64,000 nucleotides of DNA from Leptolinea sp. UBA5366 (GTDB lineage Bacteria > Chloroflexota > Anaerolineae > Anaerolineales > Anaerolineaceae): NCBI GenBank assembly GCA_002407845.1, contig DHPK01000033.1, forward strand, positions 88,229 to 152,228, read 5' to 3'. The translations under genes and the position numbers were made by a program. Shown piece after piece: positions 62,626 to 64,000 of the stretch. Each line of letters starts with the position of its first letter. Position 1 is the first letter of the stretch. The notes beneath the pieces are model-generated. The model was not told where the DNA came from. It searched no databases and saw only the letters and a program-made list of their open reading frames with translations.

Positions 62626-63318
62626 TTAAGATTTTTCGACCTGCAGGAAATCCAGCTCGACTGGTGTTTCGCGGCCGAAAAAATTCACCATCACACGCAC
62701 TTTTGACTTATCCGGGTCAATTTCCGAGACAGTGCCGCGGAAATCGTTGAAAGGACCGTCCACAATGCGCACCTTTTCGCCAATTTTGTATGTGACGTTG
62801 ACAACCGGGGCGTCCGCTTCCATGCGTTTGATGATGCTGTTGACTTCTTCAGGACGCAGCGGGGTTGGCTGGTTGCCCATGCCGACAAATCCGGTCACGC
62901 CCGGCGTATTGCGGACAATGAACCAGGATTCCTCGGTCAGGATCATGTTTACCAGAACATAACCGGGGAAAATATGGCGTTCGATGGTTTTCCGCTTTCC
63001 GTCTTTCACTTCGATTTCTTCCTGGGTCGGGATGACAACGTCAAAAATCTTTTCCTTCATGCCCATGGAATCAATCCGCTGTTCAAGATTATGGCGGACT
63101 TTGTTTTCGTAACCGGAATAACAATGGATCACGTACCATCCACGTTCTTCCGTGCTCTCGATTTTTCCTTCTTCATCTTCCAAATTTCTTGCCGGGCGTT
63201 CGCTCTTCTTTGCCTTTGCCCGGGCTGGTTTTTTCGGTTTCGGTTCACTTTCTGTGATCTCAGCCTCAACACCATCCTCAGCAAGAATTTTCAGATCATC
63301 ATTCTCGTTAGAACTCAT
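62626..63318 (-). CDS. nusG: Transcription termination/antitermination protein NusG
   Basis: 230 aa. A charged, Lys/Glu-rich extension of about 55 residues precedes the NGN domain, which starts at R-G-W-Y-V-I-H-C-Y-S-G-Y-E-N-K-V. The F-P-G-Y-V-L-V segment (about 118-124) and the KOW domain with G-P-F-N-D-F-R-G-T-V (about 190-199) follow. NusG binds RNA polymerase to increase processivity and links it to Rho or ribosomes. The ribosome-binding site is weak; it starts 15 bp after secE. Confidence 0.97.
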   Translation of the reverse strand: MSSNENDDLKILAEDGVEAEITESEPKPKKPARAKAKKSERPARNLEDEEGKIESTEERGWYVIHCYSGYENKVRHNLEQRIDSMGMKEKIFDVVIPTQEEIEVKDGKRKTIERHIFPGYVLVNMILTEESWFIVRNTPGVTGFVGMGNQPTPLRPEEVNSIIKRMEADAPVVNVTYKIGEKVRIVDGPFNDFRGTVSEIDPDKSKVRVMVNFFGRETPVELDFLQVEKS

Positions 63319-63333
63319 TAAACTTCTCGTTTC

Positions 63334-63573
63334 CTATCCGACAATCGCGCCGATCAATTCAGAGAATATAAAATCCACGATTCCCAGAAATATAGCTGTT
63401 GCAACGACTACAGCCAGAACAATTTTGGTCATTCGCAATGCATCTTCTTTGGTCGGCCAGGTCACTTTGCGCAGTTCGCCCAGTGTTTCATTCCACCATT
63501 TCACCAATCTGTTCGGTTTCTTTTGAACAGGTTTCTCGGCTTTTACAGGTTTTTTAGTTTTTGGTTCTGCCAT
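63334..63573 (-). CDS. secE: Preprotein translocase subunit SecE
   Basis: 79 aa from the ATG at 63573, which AAGGAG supports; a GTG at 63585 would overlap the ribosome-binding site. A basic N-terminal stretch is followed by the conserved W-N-E-T-L-G-E-L-R-K-V-T-W-P-T amphipathic helix and a single transmembrane helix, the minimal bacterial SecE. It clamps SecY in the translocon. Position between tRNA-Trp and nusG is the usual one. Confidence 0.96.
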   Translation of the reverse strand: MAEPKTKKPVKAEKPVQKKPNRLVKWWNETLGELRKVTWPTKEDALRMTKIVLAVVVATAIFLGIVDFIFSELIGAIVG

Positions 63574-63613
63574 ACGACTGGTCACTCCTTATCAGCTGGC
63601 CTTTATGCCTATA

Positions 63614-63636
63614 AACGCCGCTTCACGAGCGGCGTT
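63614..63636 (-). terminator. Hairpin between tRNA-Trp and secE
   Basis: AACGCCGCT and AGCGGCGTT form a 9-bp stem with a 5-nt loop; on the minus strand only TTT follows. It may assist tRNA processing or give partial termination. Confidence 0.55.
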
Positions 63637-63645
63637 GTTTGCTAG

Positions 63646-63719
63646 CAGGTGAAGCAGGAATCGAACCCACAACCTCCTGTTTTGGAGACAGGCGCTCTGC
63701 CTAATTGAGCTATTCACCT
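63646..63719 (-). tRNA. tRNA-Trp (anticodon CCA)
   Basis: 74-nt cloverleaf: acceptor AGGTGAA/TTCACCT, anticodon stem CCTGT/ACAGG with loop CTCCAAA (anticodon CCA), discriminator G. CCA is not encoded. Found in the usual place between rpmG and secE. Confidence 0.95.
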
Positions 63720-63725
63720 AAAATA

Positions 63726-63751
63726 TCCGGAACGGTTATGTCCGTTCCGGA
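63726..63751 (-). terminator. Hairpin between rpmG and tRNA-Trp
   Basis: TCCGGAACGG and CCGTTCCGGA form a 10-bp stem with a 6-nt loop, followed on the minus strand by TATTTT. Confidence 0.7.
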
Positions 63752-63766
63752 TTCCAAACTTTTGCC

Positions 63767-63937
63767 TTACTTCGATTCGCGATGCAGCGTGTGTTTGCGG
63801 CAGCGCGAACAGAACTTACTGAGTTCCATTCTCCCGGGATCGTTTCGGCGATTTTTCTGGGAGGTGTAATTTCGCTCTTTGCATTCAGTGCATGCGAAAG
63901 TAATTACTGGTCGAATATCTTTCTTTTTTGATGCCAT
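63767..63937 (-). CDS. rpmG: 50S ribosomal protein L33
   Basis: 56 aa, small. It begins [13 protein letters not shown] and carries two C-x-x-C pairs (C-T-E-C near residue 16 and C-S-R-C near 43), so it is the zinc-binding form. The [12 protein letters not shown] segment is the L33 signature. Located between tuf and tRNA-Trp, as in many bacteria. Confidence 0.93.
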   Translation of the reverse strand: MASKKKDIRPVITFACTECKERNYTSQKNRRNDPGRMELSKFCSRCRKHTLHRESK

Positions 63938-63976
63938 TTTATTTCACTCTCAGTGTCAGAGACACCGATACTCCTC

Positions 63977-64000
63977 TTAGCCTGCGATTTCGGTGATGAC
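63977..64000 (-). CDS. tuf: C-terminal end of elongation factor Tu, cut by the window edge
   Basis: Only seven codons and the TAA stop are visible, reading V-I-T-E-I-A-G. This resembles the EF-Tu C-terminus (G-A-G-V-V-T-x-I), and tuf precedes rpmG in many genomes. The call rests mainly on gene order. Confidence 0.6.
   Translation of the reverse strand, partial: VITEIAG

Noticed and set aside
1..64000. CRISPR arrays, toxin-antitoxin pairs, phage modules, restriction-modification or other defence genes
   Set aside because: No spaced short repeats, Cas, nuclease-methylase or phage structural motifs were seen anywhere in the window.

Overview
This 64 kb window is bacterial chromosome. It is most likely from an anaerobic, carbohydrate- and peptide-fermenting member of the Chloroflexota (Anaerolineae-like). 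That placement is an inference from the mix of genes: many carbohydrate ABC importers, URO-D-like proteins, S9 peptidases, a giant Ig-like-repeat protein and an ADP-dependent sugar kinase next to a tuf/rpmG/trnW/secE/nusG/rplKAJL cluster. There is no 16S rRNA gene to confirm it. Most of the window has intermediate G+C. Two blocks, about 1.2-9.5 kb and 50.6-58.1 kb, are visibly richer in A+T and look acquired.

Layout. 0-1.1 kb: end of a polytopic membrane protein gene, then tRNA-Glu(CTC). 1.2-9.5 kb: an A+T-rich catabolic locus with two divergent operons (binding protein, two permeases, SIS protein, ROK kinase leftward; NagB-like protein and PfkB kinase rightward) and a SorC-type regulator. 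A shared inverted repeat marks both promoter regions. 9.6-16.9 kb: one 2,424-codon gene for a membrane-anchored, FHA-like plus Ig-like-repeat surface protein. 16.9-23.3 kb: an IolG-like dehydrogenase divergent from an RbsBAC-type importer and a URO-D-family gene, with a perfect LacI-type operator between them. 23.3-26.3 kb: tandem YczE-like membrane proteins and an ADP-dependent kinase. 26.3-26.8 kb: tRNA-Ser(GCT), tRNA-Ser(TGA) and tRNA-Leu(TAA). 26.8-32.8 kb: a LacI regulator and an arabinose-type importer (AraF-like binding protein) followed by a creatininase-family hydrolase, with two operators flanking a near-consensus promoter. 33.0-34.7 kb: ogt and a second URO-D-family gene. 34.9-42.5 kb: a complete Dpp-type oligopeptide importer followed by an S9 peptidase, an obvious import-and-digest unit. 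42.5-50.5 kb: an exported MhpD-like protein, an HD hydrolase, a large membrane protein, prephenate dehydratase, alkaline phosphatase and a YibE/F protein.

50.5-60.0 kb: a second A+T-rich block holding a GntR regulator, a binding protein, two permeases and a two-domain esterase, with an IS481-type element in its promoter region. The block lies between two about 93% identical copies of the last ~100 bp of an S9 peptidase gene. The right copy belongs to the intact gene; the left copy is an orphan 3' end carrying a stop codon. This looks like an insertion into the 3' end of a gene that restored the gene, and it is the most unusual structure in the window.

60.1-64.0 kb: the conserved transcription/translation cluster on the minus strand (tuf end, rpmG, tRNA-Trp, secE, nusG, rplK, rplA, rplJ, rplL) with attenuator-like hairpins between genes.

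The unifying theme is uptake of sugars, amino sugars and peptides. Each importer has its own regulator or operator and its own first catabolic enzymes. Substrates cannot be fixed from sequence alone.
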